Assembly (NCBI RefSeq): GCF_041361465.1
Contig: NZ_JBGKAC010000001.1
Span: 1,612,001 to 1,676,000 of the forward strand
Length of the DNA: 64,000 nt
Origin: Halobaculum sp. MBLA0143
GTDB taxonomy: Archaea > Halobacteriota > Halobacteria > Halobacteriales > Haloferacaceae
Direction of reading: 5' to 3'
In this document: piece after piece, positions 39,971-48,742 of the stretch
Position numbering within the stretch: the stretch's first letter is position 1
Layout: every line of letters begins with the position of its first letter
The notes under the pieces: generated by a model
Databases searched by the model: none
What the model saw: the letters and a program-made list of their open reading frames with translations, nothing else
What the model was told of the DNA's origin: nothing
Made by a program: the position numbers and the translations under genes

Positions 39971-40561
39971 TCACGACCCGTCGGCGACCCCATCTGCGGC
40001 CGCCAGCGCGTCTGCCAGCCGGGAGTCGTCCGGGACGGCCCGACGGAACGCCGTCGACGCCAGTCCCGCACCGTCGTTGACCGAGAGGAATCGGACCCCG
40101 CCGGCCGGCGCCTCCGACAGCCCGACCAGGAACGCCACCTTCCGCGCCGCGTCGACCGCCTCCACCCGTGTCTCCGGTTCGACGGCTTCGTACAGCGTCG
40201 CGTGCTCGGCGACGTGCTCGACGCACGCGACCGTCGGCGCGAACAGTAACAGGAGCCGTACACCCGGCTCCGTCCGGCCGAGTCGCCGCCGGACGCCTCG
40301 GTCGCTCCCGGGGTAGAAGTACTGTTCCGCCCGTCTGAACTGCCGCAACACCTCGTTCGCGCCGGTCGCCCGCCGCACCGCCGCGTCCGCCTTCAGCTCG
40401 ATCAGGTGGTCGACGCGCGGACTGTCCCGCACCCGAACGTACACGTCCAACTGCCCTCGATTGCCGTAGTGGTCGTACGGCTCCTCCAACGCCACCGTGA
40501 CGGCGTCGTGGCTCGCACGGAAGTGGGTGACGACCGGGGCGGCGAGTTCGTCCTCGCGCAT
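39971..40561 (-). CDS. PD-(D/E)XK nuclease-like protein of haloarchaea
   Basis: 196 residues. The segment GQLDVYVRV and, 11 residues on, HLIELKADAAVRR gives the D-x(n)-E-x-K arrangement of the PD-(D/E)XK superfamily. The remaining sequence is alpha/beta with FRRAEQYFYPG, VRLLLLFAPTVACVEH and VEAVDAARKVAFLVGL. It probably belongs to a conserved haloarchaeal DUF (DUF7095 type). The superfamily covers restriction, repair and recombination nucleases. No methylase is nearby, so it is not obviously a restriction enzyme. It starts at a plain ATG. Confidence 0.6.
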   Translation of the reverse strand: MREDELAAPVVTHFRASHDAVTVALEEPYDHYGNRGQLDVYVRVRDSPRVDHLIELKADAAVRRATGANEVLRQFRRAEQYFYPGSDRGVRRRLGRTEPGVRLLLLFAPTVACVEHVAEHATLYEAVEPETRVEAVDAARKVAFLVGLSEAPAGGVRFLSVNDGAGLASTAFRRAVPDDSRLADALAAADGVADGS

Positions 40562-40605
40562 CGAGTCGGGCGAGGGGGGCGCGAGAGAAGAGCCTACCGA
40601 GACGA

Positions 40606-40797
40606 CTACTCTCTGTGGAGTTCGACGACCGCGTCGTCCACGTCCGTGTCGACGACCGTTCCGAGTGTCTCGCGCCCGTCGACTTCGATCAGGAGCCTGT
40701 CTCCCTCCGTGATTCCGTCTCTCTGCCCCTCCGAGACGACGGCGGTGTAACTGTTGATCCGTCGCGTGGATGTCGCAGGTCGGGGTGTGTGGCTCAC
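40606..40797 (-). CDS. Small beta-barrel-like protein, conserved type
   Basis: 63 residues. After a short basic start (SHTPRPATSTRRINSYTAVV) the sequence alternates short strands and turns: GITEGDRLLIEVDGRETLGT and VVDTDVDDAVVELHRE. This fits a single small barrel of the SH3 or KOW kind. No catalytic residues are expected in so small a domain. It is a stand-alone minus-strand gene with short gaps on either side. Confidence 0.5.
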   Translation of the reverse strand: MSHTPRPATSTRRINSYTAVVSEGQRDGITEGDRLLIEVDGRETLGTVVDTDVDDAVVELHRE

Positions 40798-40866
40798 GCC
40801 CGACGTCGTGCCCGGCGAAAGTTACAATTCCTGTCTTCGTCGACGAGACGGGGACTGCGGCCGTGG

Positions 40867-41655
40867 CTACCCCGACGGCGTCGCCTCGACGTGTTCCGTC
40901 GCCGACAGCAACGCCTCGACGGCGTCGTCCTGCGGCAACAGCTTCGGGTACGCGCCGACGGCGACGACGAAGTCCGCACCCGCCCGCACCGGCTCCGTGA
41001 CGTGGAGGACGATCTCCAGGTCCACTCCTTCGACGAGCGTGGCGTCAGTCTCGAACAGGCCGACGGTCGTCTCCGTGCCGAGGAACTGCGTCGTCGTCTC
41101 GCCGGTCTCCGTCGGCGACTCCAACGACTCCACCCGCGAGAGCGCGCGGTCGGCGATCTCGGCGGCGGTCGCGTCGCCGACGGGGTTGAACGTCTGGCCC
41201 AGCACCGCCACCGCAGGCGTCGTGAAGGCGGTGTACAGCGCCGCTCGGTAACGCCCGAGCCCGGGCACCTCCAGCGCGCGGTCGTACTCCGCGAGCGTGT
41301 TGACTGCCTCGACGGTCCGACTCTGCCCCGCCGCCGAGAACTCCCGTTCCGTGGTGACCGTCTCCACGCGGTACTCCTCGAACCCGGTCTCCGACAACGC
41401 CGCCTCCGGAACCGTCGTGGCGCCGGCGGTGAACCGTGCCTGTTCGGAGCCGGTCAGCACCCCCAGACACCCACTCGTCGCCGCCAGCGCGGCGGTCCCC
41501 AGCCCGCCGGCGGCCGCGAGCAGTCGCCGTCGCTCGGTCGAGACGGCTCCGTCCGTTCGCTCGTCAGAGGCGGCTCCGTCCGTCCGGTCGTCAGAGACGG
41601 CTCCGTCCGTCCGGTCGTTCGTCCCTCCCAGGTCGGAGTCGTTGTCCTCGGCCAT
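40867..41655 (-). CDS. DUF6517-type exported lipoprotein
   Basis: 262 residues from an ATG at 41655; an earlier start at 41667 adds four residues. The first 45 residues contain tandem DRTDGAVSDDRTDGAASDE-type repeats and then a Tat-like signal (STERRRLLAAAGGLGTAALA) with a lipobox, ATSGCLG. The mature part is a single domain that begins FTAGATTVPEAALSETGFEE and is found in many haloarchaeal lipoproteins, with no known function. The repeat stretch lies before the signal, so it is probably cytoplasmic or removed on export. Confidence 0.72.
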   Translation of the reverse strand: MAEDNDSDLGGTNDRTDGAVSDDRTDGAASDERTDGAVSTERRRLLAAAGGLGTAALAATSGCLGVLTGSEQARFTAGATTVPEAALSETGFEEYRVETVTTEREFSAAGQSRTVEAVNTLAEYDRALEVPGLGRYRAALYTAFTTPAVAVLGQTFNPVGDATAAEIADRALSRVESLESPTETGETTTQFLGTETTVGLFETDATLVEGVDLEIVLHVTEPVRAGADFVVAVGAYPKLLPQDDAVEALLSATEHVEATPSG

Positions 41656-41746
41656 CAGTGTCCTCACACCCCAAGCGCGTATCAGCCTTCTGTCCGGCTG
41701 GGGTCGGGCGGCGTTGTGGGGCGGCGACGCGCCGCGTGTCGCCGCG

Positions 41747-42988
41747 TCAGGCGTCGGCCCACCGCACGTCGTCGTACGTCCGCTCGAACTCGGCGTCGAA
41801 CTGTTCTTCGAACTTCCGGCGGAGCGACTCCTTCTCGGCCCGACCGATGCCGGCGAGGTCGTCCGCCTTGCCGACGGCCGCCGGCGGCCCCTCGCGGTCG
41901 GCTACCTCCGCCAACAACTGTCGAGTGATCCGGTCGCGGGTCGTCTCGTCCCGAGTGACGGCGTACGGCGCCTCGATCTTGAACAGGACGTCCGTCCGCG
42001 GATCGTACAGCAGTTGGAACGTCACCTCGTACAGCTCGGGGTCGAGTTCGCGTTCGACGCCAAGCGCGTCGCCGCCGGCCGACATCGGCTCGTCCGGGCC
42101 GCCGGTCGACCGGAACCAGTTGGTGAGGGTGAGGTGGTCGGTGAGCCGACGGCCGTCCTCGCGGCGCTCCAACAACCGGCCGAACAGGGCGGTGTCGTCC
42201 GGCCACGGCGTCTCCACGCCCGCCCGCGACAGTGTCCGGGTGACGTAGCCGGAGGTGGGGTTCTTCACGAACCCGACGAGCGGCACGTCACGCTCGATCA
42301 GTGTCTCGGTCAGTCGGACGTAGTTGCGGACCGCCTCCCGCACCTCCTCGCGGTGGGCGAGTTCCCGTCGTTCGCTGTCACGGGTCCCCCAGTTGAGCAG
42401 TCGCTTGGGGTACAACGGCCCGTCGAGCACCAGGAGCTCCTCGATCGCGTCGGCGTGTGCCAGCGCGTGTCTGGACTCCGCCAGCGACAGGGCGAGCTCG
42501 TGGACGGTCTCGTCGGCGTACCGACGCGACCGGGGCACCTGGAGCACCCGCCGCTCGCCGTGACCGTCGTCGTAGCGGTGCCAGCCGTCGCCGACGGCCG
42601 GCGCGAACGTCGCGTCCGTCGTGTGGACCGTGACGAGCACCGTCCGGTCGCGGTGGATGTCCAGGTCGGAGGGGTCGGCCGCCATCGCCGCCTGCGCCAC
42701 GTCGAGGACGAGCCCGTTCTTGAACGCGGTGGGGTTCATCGTTCCCGAGTCGACGCCGTGGGTCGTCTCGAACGGCCGGTCGTCCAACACGGCGTCTTCC
42801 GTCGCAACGGCGTACAGCGCCTGCTCGCCCATCGGCTCCAACACGACACGTCCCTCCGCCCGCAACGGGTCCAGGAACTCGTCCCAGACCCGTCGGGTCA
42901 CGTCCTCGTTGTCCTCGTCGTCGACGCCGGCCGCGATGGCCGACGCCAGCCGCGCGACCGTGTCGACGTGGATCCGGTCGAGTGTCAC
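41747..42988 (-). CDS. nurA: NurA-family nuclease
   Basis: 413 residues from a GTG at 42988. NurA works with the HerA helicase and Mre11-Rad50 in resecting DNA double-strand breaks. The first metal-binding aspartate is in FETTHGVDSGTMNPTAFKNG. The LLVLDGPLYPKRLLNWGTRD segment holds the second. VGFVKNPTSGYVTR and a C-terminal FKIEAPYAV stretch follow. Longer upstream starts add a basic, GC-biased extension absent in the family. HerA is not in the window, although in many archaea it is adjacent. Confidence 0.82.
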   Translation of the reverse strand: MTLDRIHVDTVARLASAIAAGVDDEDNEDVTRRVWDEFLDPLRAEGRVVLEPMGEQALYAVATEDAVLDDRPFETTHGVDSGTMNPTAFKNGLVLDVAQAAMAADPSDLDIHRDRTVLVTVHTTDATFAPAVGDGWHRYDDGHGERRVLQVPRSRRYADETVHELALSLAESRHALAHADAIEELLVLDGPLYPKRLLNWGTRDSERRELAHREEVREAVRNYVRLTETLIERDVPLVGFVKNPTSGYVTRTLSRAGVETPWPDDTALFGRLLERREDGRRLTDHLTLTNWFRSTGGPDEPMSAGGDALGVERELDPELYEVTFQLLYDPRTDVLFKIEAPYAVTRDETTRDRITRQLLAEVADREGPPAAVGKADDLAGIGRAEKESLRRKFEEQFDAEFERTYDDVRWADA

Positions 42989-43123
42989 ACGGGTCTCTCG
43001 GCGGCCGGCGGGATTGAGGATTGTGGTGGCGGGGGTGGCGTGTGCGACCAACAGTCGTGGTGGCGCGGGCACGGCCACCCGGAGCCGTAGCCGTTTACAC
43101 CGTCGCGGCCGTACGAACCGGTG

Positions 43124-43852
43124 ATGAGCCTGTCCGAGGCGGAGCCGGACGAGCTGTTACTCCGAGTGACACAGTCGTTGTTCGTGGTGCTGGGCGCAGT
43201 GTTCGGCGCGAGTCTGGTCGTGTCGCCGGCGGCCACGCTCGCGCGGACCGCCGGGGTGGCGGCCGACAGCGCCGAGCTCGCCGTCGTCCGGACGGTCGCG
43301 CAGTTCCTCGGGTTCGGGCTGGCGTGTGCCGTGTTCGTCTACTACGCCGACGCCCGCGACCTGATCGGCGCCCGGGTGCCCTCGCTCCGCGAGGCGGTGC
43401 TCGTCGTCGCCGGCGTCGTGACGCTGTTGGCCCTCCAGTTCGCGCTCCTGATCGGGCTGTCGCAGCTGGGGCTGGAGACGGGCCAGAACCGAGCGATCAC
43501 GACCGACGGCCGCCAGCCGGTGTACTTCCTGTACATGATCGCCGTGTCGATTCTGTTCGTGGGGCCGGCCGAGGAGCTCCTCTTTCGCGGGGTCGTCCAG
43601 GGACAGGTCCGACGGGTGGCCGGCCCGGTTGCGGCCGTCGCGTTCGCGTCGCTCGTGTTCGGCGCGATCCACTTCGCCAGCGTCACCGGCGGCGTGGGCG
43701 GTCAGGCAGCGTACATTCTAGTGGCGGCGTTGTTGGGTGTCCTCCTCGGCGTCCTGTACGAGGCCACCGGGAACGTCGTCGTCCCGGCGCTGACACACGG
43801 GCTGTACAACGCCGTCCTGTTCGGACTCCAGTACACCCAGGTCGTCGGGTGA
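43124..43852 (+). CDS. CPBP-family intramembrane metalloprotease
   Basis: 242 residues with about seven membrane helices. The CPBP (Abi/Rce1) signature is intact: EELLFRGVVQGQVRRVAG (motif 1, EExxxR), FGAIHFASV (motif 2 with His), and PALTHGLYNAVLFGL (motif 3). These enzymes cleave within or near the membrane; relatives process CAAX proteins or protect against bacteriocins. The target here is unknown. The GTG at 43121 directly before the ATG is a possible start but adds only one residue. It lies a few hundred bases from the cysteine-rich peptide cassette, with two conserved genes in between. Confidence 0.85.
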   Translation: MSLSEAEPDELLLRVTQSLFVVLGAVFGASLVVSPAATLARTAGVAADSAELAVVRTVAQFLGFGLACAVFVYYADARDLIGARVPSLREAVLVVAGVVTLLALQFALLIGLSQLGLETGQNRAITTDGRQPVYFLYMIAVSILFVGPAEELLFRGVVQGQVRRVAGPVAAVAFASLVFGAIHFASVTGGVGGQAAYILVAALLGVLLGVLYEATGNVVVPALTHGLYNAVLFGLQYTQVVG

Positions 43853-43907
43853 GGCGAGACGGGAGAGTCACCGTCGTCACGCGGCCGCGAGACGGTGGCG
43901 GCGTGGC

Positions 43908-44366
43908 TCAGTTCGGGTTCTTGCGCGTGAGGTCGCTGCCACACACCGGACAGCGGTCGCGGTCGTCGTCGAACTCCCGGCCGCAGCCGACACACTGGAA
44001 CAGCCAGTCGCGTTGCTCCGTGATCCCGTCGCGGGCGATCACGACGGTGTCGATCTCCAGTCTGTCGGCGACGTTCTGGACGGCGTAGTCGTCCGTCACG
44101 AGCTGCGCGTCGAGTTCGAGCGCGGCCGCGAGCAGCCGGCGGTCCGTCTCCGACAGCTCACCGTCGTCACCCGTGCCGGCGGCGGCACGCCGGACCTGGT
44201 CGACCGCCGCGGCGTCCGGGACGTGGACCCGCATCCCGCCGCCCTCCTCGGCGTCGAACCGGAGGGCGTGTTCCCCCTCCAACTCCGCCTGGACCGCCGG
44301 AATCGAGGCAGTCTGGTCGTCCGTGTCGTAGCCGTGGATGAACGCGGATGCGTCGAGTACCTGCAT
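43908..44366 (-). CDS. nob1: Nob1-type endoribonuclease (PIN plus zinc ribbon)
   Basis: 152 residues. The PIN domain starts MQVLDASAFIHGY (first acidic residue Asp5) and continues with LSETDRRLLAAALELDAQLV and TDDYAVQNVADRL. These provide the conserved acidic residues for metal binding. The C-terminal end is a zinc ribbon, CVGCGREF and CPVCGSDLTRK. Nob1 makes the final cleavage at the 3' end of small-subunit rRNA. Its neighbour is a PRC-barrel gene and, beyond the cassette, infB, so the block concerns ribosome maturation and translation. Confidence 0.85.
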   Translation of the reverse strand: MQVLDASAFIHGYDTDDQTASIPAVQAELEGEHALRFDAEEGGGMRVHVPDAAAVDQVRRAAAGTGDDGELSETDRRLLAAALELDAQLVTDDYAVQNVADRLEIDTVVIARDGITEQRDWLFQCVGCGREFDDDRDRCPVCGSDLTRKNPN

Positions 44367-44371
44367 CGGCG

Positions 44372-44617
44372 CTACGCCGGCCGTACGTCGATGTAGTCTT
44401 CCACGCGCTGGACCCGCTCGACCGGTACCTGGAGGTGGCCGTCGTCGTCCGTCTCGAACGGGAGACTCTCCGGGTCGCGCGCGTCGTGTGGCGTGACCAG
44501 CAGATCGACCAGCCGCCCCGTCTTCAGATCCATCGTGATGTTGTAGAGCACCCCGAGTTCCGTTCCCCCCATGATGATTCCCTTGCCGGAGAGGTCCTCG
44601 GCGAGGATGTCGACCAT
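44372..44617 (-). CDS. PRC-barrel domain protein
   Basis: 81 residues from an ATG at 44617. A single PRC-barrel: MVDILAEDLSGKGIIMGGTE, then LGVLYNITMDLKTGRLVDLL, and FETDDDGHLQVPVERVQRVE. PRC-barrels occur in photosynthetic reaction centres and in the rRNA-processing protein RimM; in archaea short stand-alone forms occur beside ribosome-biogenesis genes. It lies five bases upstream of nob1 on the same strand, so the two share a transcript. A role in ribosome maturation is likely from context only. The gap 44618-44790 before the cassette holds no gene that I can support. Confidence 0.82.
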   Translation of the reverse strand: MVDILAEDLSGKGIIMGGTELGVLYNITMDLKTGRLVDLLVTPHDARDPESLPFETDDDGHLQVPVERVQRVEDYIDVRPA

Positions 44618-44790
44618 ACGACGACGGTTCGCGCCGAACTGTATAAACGCCACGGCGAGCGCCGGACGGGTAGAGGACGGAAGATGTACGCGGAGGGAGA
44701 TCAGCGGCGCCTGTTGTGTGCTTCGACCCCAAATTTGATAATGAAATTGATATCTGACCGTGTGTCACTTTCCAGTCTACTTAGAAAGGA

Positions 44791-44798
44791 TTAATAAA
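44791..44798 (+). promoter_or_regulatory. TATA box for the cysteine-rich peptide cassette
   Basis: TTAATAAA, 22-29 bases before the GTG at 44820, in an AT-rich stretch (44725-44815) unlike the surrounding DNA. The spacing indicates a message starting at the GTG, which supports that start over an earlier ATG in the same frame at 44760. Confidence 0.65.
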
Positions 44799-44819
44799 GA
44801 AGATTCCATCCGGAGTAAC

Positions 44820-45521
44820 GTGACACTAGCCCACGATCCAGACGGTGACGACGACGACAGTCCAACTCGCCGAGCAGTGTTGCGCGGCGGGATTACCGCA
44901 ATTGGAACGACGTTAGCCGTGTCCAGCGGGGCAGCGGCGGGCTCTGAAGTTCCGCAAGGGGTTCGTGAACTGCACGAAGAGTATCGAGACGCCGAAACGG
45001 TGGAGAGCACTGTCGAGCGATTCAGTCAGTCGACCGCGGCGGTGTTCGCCGACACGGACCCCGGAGTCGCCGAGGCAGTCTCCAGCGTGGACATCGAGGC
45101 TGTCCGCCTGTCTGAGAGCCCTGGCGCCGCCGACGCGGACGAGGGGACGTATCTCACTGTAATCGAGCGAAGCGGGACACTCTCCGCGCATATCACTCGT
45201 CTGAAACGGCAGGCAGGCGTCGTCGTCAAGCACGTAGTTCAGCCGGAAGTCGGACGTAGCTACGTCCTGCTCAAGACACCGGACGACGAGTTGATCGACG
45301 TCGTCGACCAGGACACTGAACTCACCGCGTCGGTTCTCGACACGGAGTCGGTCGAGGCGTCTAGCTGCGAGTCGCAAGGGTACAGTTGCGGCCCAGATTG
45401 CTGTAATCTGTACCCGTGCGATTTCTACGTGAAATTCGAGAAGTTCTGCTGTAGGGGGGTCGCAGACGGGTGCTACGAGGAAGACACTGGGAGCTGCTGT
45501 TACCCGGTGACCTGCTGTTGA
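44820..45521 (+). CDS. Tat-exported precursor with a cysteine-rich C-terminal peptide (halocin-like layout)
   Basis: 233 residues. The Tat signal is SPTRRAVLRGGITAIGTTLA (RR at 17-18). Residues 45-180 form an acidic, cysteine-free region that would act as a pro-domain. Residues 183-233 then contain 12 cysteines, including four adjacent pairs (194-195, 210-211, 226-227, 232-233), ending in CCYPVTCC. Such a layout (Tat leader, pro-region, Cys-rich C-terminal peptide) is that of halocin C8 precursors. I see no sequence match to halocin C8 itself, which has 10 cysteines in 76 residues. A disulfide-stabilised exported peptide, antimicrobial or signalling, is the best guess. The AT-rich promoter and location between conserved translation genes suggest an acquired cassette. 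Confidence 0.75.
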   Translation: MTLAHDPDGDDDDSPTRRAVLRGGITAIGTTLAVSSGAAAGSEVPQGVRELHEEYRDAETVESTVERFSQSTAAVFADTDPGVAEAVSSVDIEAVRLSESPGAADADEGTYLTVIERSGTLSAHITRLKRQAGVVVKHVVQPEVGRSYVLLKTPDDELIDVVDQDTELTASVLDTESVEASSCESQGYSCGPDCCNLYPCDFYVKFEKFCCRGVADGCYEEDTGSCCYPVTCC

Positions 45522-45524
45522 TCG

Positions 45525-46715
45525 ATGGACAGTCGCCTCGCTGGTGCGATGGCAGTCTGTCTAATCGTCGCTGTCGGGGTCGTACTGGCCGTCTCGGGAC
45601 CGCAGGCTCACGACTCGTTCGGCGTCGATGCCCGGCCGAGTGACTCCGAGTTGCAGCGTGAAGACGAAGTCGTCGTCTCCGAGCGACTCGGCGACATCGA
45701 GTCGGAGCTACGTCTCGTGACACACAGGGTCGATTCGATCCGGGGCGGCGACGACGTTCGGCACCGCGTTCAGTTTCGACTCAAGACGGAGAGTCTGTCG
45801 TCGACACAGGGAACGTCACGTCTCGTCCGACTGAGAGAACGCGAACTCGAGACGGTAGGCCTCAGAGGGGACGCCGAAGCGCTTCCGGACGCAGAAGCGC
45901 TCGCGTACACCGATGCCGGCACCGAGGACGGAGCGGTCACCGTCTATCTCCCGAGACCGTCACGTGTGGCCGAGATCGACGGAATGTCGTACTCGTTCCT
46001 GGTCGCCCACGAGCTCGGAGGGGCCTCTCTGCGAGCCAGAACAGACGAACCGGGAGGGCGTGAGGCACCTTCGGAAGTGACGACGGACTACGTCCTCGCA
46101 AGACGGGGTATCAGCGAGGGAATGGCGTCGTACGTCGGGTACGAGTACGTCGAACGGTACGGCGGGACGTTCGATCCGCGCGTTCTCCGACCGGAACGGA
46201 CCGACCACCCACACGACAGGGTTGCCCAGTGGATGTACTACGAGGGGTACGAGTTCGCCAAAGCGAGGAGTGGCCCCTCGAAGCACGACCCGATCGACGT
46301 CCGGTCGACTCACAGGCTCCTGTTCCCGGGTGTCGACTCCGGGCCCGAAGCGCTTCCAAACAGCTCGTTCGCCGAACAGCTCGACGGCGCGAGTGACCCG
46401 GTACTCACCGATCGGCCGGGCGCACTCGTCGTCAGAACGGCGCTAGTCTCTCGCGGTGTCGGTCTCGACCGTGCCGAGGAGACCGTCGCCGGCTGGCGCA
46501 ACGGGCGGGTCGACCGTTACCTCGCCGAGGGAACGATCGTCTCCGTCTGGACGACGGTCTGGGCGAACGAGACGGCGGCGACGACGTTCGCTCGCGTCTA
46601 CGAGACGAACGTCCCGGTGACGCGCGCCGACTCGTTCGACTCCGACGAGTGCCAGTCGACAGAACGCCTGTTGCTCGTCGACGACCGGCGGGTGACCGTC
46701 GTCAGGTGTTCCTGA
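45525..46715 (+). CDS. Membrane-anchored zinc-peptidase-like protein with an altered active site
   Basis: 396 residues, three bases after the cysteine-rich precursor. One hydrophobic N-terminal helix (residues 8-24) anchors or exports it. FLVAHELGGAS (residues 158-168) resembles the HExxH helix of gluzincin peptidases but has glycine instead of the second histidine. ISEGMASYVGYEYVERYGG about 32 residues later fits the third-ligand helix (EGxAxY, Glu198). The motif is therefore incomplete and the protein may be inactive, use another ligand, or bind its peptide without cutting. Partner roles to consider are maturation of the neighbouring peptide or immunity to it. No close family was recognised. 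Confidence 0.65.
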   Translation: MDSRLAGAMAVCLIVAVGVVLAVSGPQAHDSFGVDARPSDSELQREDEVVVSERLGDIESELRLVTHRVDSIRGGDDVRHRVQFRLKTESLSSTQGTSRLVRLRERELETVGLRGDAEALPDAEALAYTDAGTEDGAVTVYLPRPSRVAEIDGMSYSFLVAHELGGASLRARTDEPGGREAPSEVTTDYVLARRGISEGMASYVGYEYVERYGGTFDPRVLRPERTDHPHDRVAQWMYYEGYEFAKARSGPSKHDPIDVRSTHRLLFPGVDSGPEALPNSSFAEQLDGASDPVLTDRPGALVVRTALVSRGVGLDRAEETVAGWRNGRVDRYLAEGTIVSVWTTVWANETAATTFARVYETNVPVTRADSFDSDECQSTERLLLVDDRRVTVVRCS

Positions 46716-46803
46716 CCCCGTCGAGCCCCCGGCGGAGTCGAAGCGCTTACGACGGTACCCCGACCACACACGACAACGACCGTTCTACGGAGTGATCTCG
46801 GCT

Positions 46804-48630
46804 ATGTCAGACGCACACGAGGAAGACGCGGCCGACGGAGCCACGGACGCGACGGCGGGTGGGCTCCGGACGCCCATCGTCGCAGTCCTGGGCCACGTCG
46901 ACCACGGGAAGACCAGCCTGCTAGACAAGATTCGCGGTTCGGCAGTCAGCGAGGGTGAGTCGGGGGCGATCACACAGCACATCGGCGCGACGGCGGTGCC
47001 CCTGGACACCATCTCGGGAATCGCCGGCGAGTTGGTCGATCCGGACGACTTCGACCTCCCGGGGCTGTTGTTCATCGACACGCCCGGCCACCACTCGTTC
47101 ACCACGCTGCGGTCGCGGGGCGGCGCGCTCGCGGACATCGCCGTGCTCGTGATCGACGTGAACGACGGGTTCCAGCCGCAGACGGAGGAGGCCGTCGAGA
47201 TTCTCAAGCGGACGGGGACGCCGTTCGTCGTCGCCGCCAACAAGGTGGACACGGTACCGGGGTGGAACCCACAGCCGGGGACGCCGATCCAGGCGTCGAT
47301 GCAGGCTCAGTCCGATCGGGCGCGGTCGGACCTGGAGTCGAACGTGTACGAGCTGATCGGCGACCTCTCGGACGCCGACTTCTCCGCGGACTTCTACTGG
47401 CGGGTCCAGAACTTCCAGCGCAACATCGGTGTCGTTCCGGTGTCGGCCGAGACCGGCGAGGGGGTCGCGGACCTGCTCACCGTGATGATGGGCCTGTCCC
47501 AGCGGTACATGAAAGAGGAGATGGAGATCGACGTGGCCGGGCCGGGCGCCGGGACGGTGTTGGAGGTGAAGGAGGAACGCGGCTTCGGCGCGACGCTGGA
47601 CGTCGTGTTGTACGACGGGACCGTCCACGAGGGCGACCGGGTCGTCGTCGGCGGGGAGAACGGCGCCATCGTGACCGAGGTGCGGGCGTTGCTGCGACCC
47701 CGCCCGCTGGCGGAGATCCGGACGGAGAAGGAGTTCGAGCAGGTGTCGGAGCTGTCGGCCGCGGCGGGGATCAAGATCGCGGCGCCGGATCTGGACGAGG
47801 CGATGGCGGGCGCACCGATCCGGGTCGCCCGCGAGGGTGAACTGGAGCGGGTGATCGCCGACGTGGAACAGGAGATCGCCGAGATCGAGGTGGACACCGC
47901 AGACGAGGGGGTCGTCGTCAAAGCCGACACGCTCGGCAGTCTGGAGGCCATCGCCTCCGCGCTGAAGGAGGCGGAGGTCCCCATCCTCCGCGCCGAAGTC
48001 GGTGACGTGGCGCCCCGTGACGTGGCGATCGCCGAGACCGCCCACGAGGACACCAATCAGGTGATCCTCGGCTTCAACGTCGACGTGTTGTCCGACACCG
48101 AAGACGAACTCGACGAGGCGGACGTACGGCTGTTCTCTCACGACGTGATCTACCAGCTCGTCGAGGACTACGAGGAGTACGTCGAGGCGGTCGAACGCGA
48201 GCAACAGGAGACGGTGCTCGACCGGATCGTCCGGCCCGCACGGTTCCGTATCCTCCAGGACCACACGTTCCGGCAGAACGACCCCGCCGTCGTCGGCGTC
48301 GAGGTGGTGTCGGGGACGGTCCAGAACAACCGCAACGTCGTGAAGTTCGACGGCAGCGAGCCCGAACGGGTCGGTGAGCTGTCCGGCATCCAGGAACAGG
48401 GTGAAGACGTCGACGAGGCCCGCACCGGCAAGCGCGTGTCGGTCGCCATCGACGGGCCGACGGTCGGCCGCGGGATCGAGGAGGGTGACGAACTCTGGAT
48501 CGAACTGCCGGAGAAACACGCGAAGATCTTAGAACAGGAGCTGACCGAGGAGATCACCGCCGACGAACGCGAGGCGCTGAAGGCGTATCTGGACACGCGG
48601 CGGAATCAGAACCCCTTCTGGGGGAAGTGA
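46804..48630 (+). CDS. infB: Translation initiation factor aIF5B
   Basis: 608 residues from an ATG at 46804. A ribosome-dependent GTPase that joins ribosomal subunits and helps place initiator tRNA. GTPase motifs: AVLGHVDHGKTSLLDKIRGS (G1), ITQHIGATAVP (G2), FIDTPGHHSFTTLRSRGGA (G3), VAANKVDTVPGW (G4). Domain II follows with VLEVKEERGFGATLDVVLYD, and domains III and IV include VVKADTLGSLEAIASALKEA and VGRGIEEGDELWIELPEKHA. Length and layout are those of archaeal IF5B. The stretch upstream between the cassette and this gene (46716-46803) has no gene. Confidence 0.97.
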   Translation: MSDAHEEDAADGATDATAGGLRTPIVAVLGHVDHGKTSLLDKIRGSAVSEGESGAITQHIGATAVPLDTISGIAGELVDPDDFDLPGLLFIDTPGHHSFTTLRSRGGALADIAVLVIDVNDGFQPQTEEAVEILKRTGTPFVVAANKVDTVPGWNPQPGTPIQASMQAQSDRARSDLESNVYELIGDLSDADFSADFYWRVQNFQRNIGVVPVSAETGEGVADLLTVMMGLSQRYMKEEMEIDVAGPGAGTVLEVKEERGFGATLDVVLYDGTVHEGDRVVVGGENGAIVTEVRALLRPRPLAEIRTEKEFEQVSELSAAAGIKIAAPDLDEAMAGAPIRVAREGELERVIADVEQEIAEIEVDTADEGVVVKADTLGSLEAIASALKEAEVPILRAEVGDVAPRDVAIAETAHEDTNQVILGFNVDVLSDTEDELDEADVRLFSHDVIYQLVEDYEEYVEAVEREQQETVLDRIVRPARFRILQDHTFRQNDPAVVGVEVVSGTVQNNRNVVKFDGSEPERVGELSGIQEQGEDVDEARTGKRVSVAIDGPTVGRGIEEGDELWIELPEKHAKILEQELTEEITADEREALKAYLDTRRNQNPFWGK

Positions 48631-48742
48631 GGCTCCGCTGTCGCTCGTGTCGACAGTCCGACAGCCCGTCCGCGCTCGTTCTCGGACCGAGCACGAGTGG
48701 GTCTACCGTTCGAACCAGAGTAGACACGGGCGAGCCCCTCAC

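Noticed and set aside
43124-43852. CPBP protease as the immunity protein of the cysteine-rich cassette
   Set aside because: Two conserved translation genes lie between them on the opposite strand, and CPBP proteins are common in haloarchaea without such cassettes.
44820-45521. Substrate of the YcaO enzyme at 21670
   Set aside because: It is more than 20 kb away, has a Tat signal for folded export, and adjacent cysteine pairs look like disulfides; no leader-binding relation can be shown.
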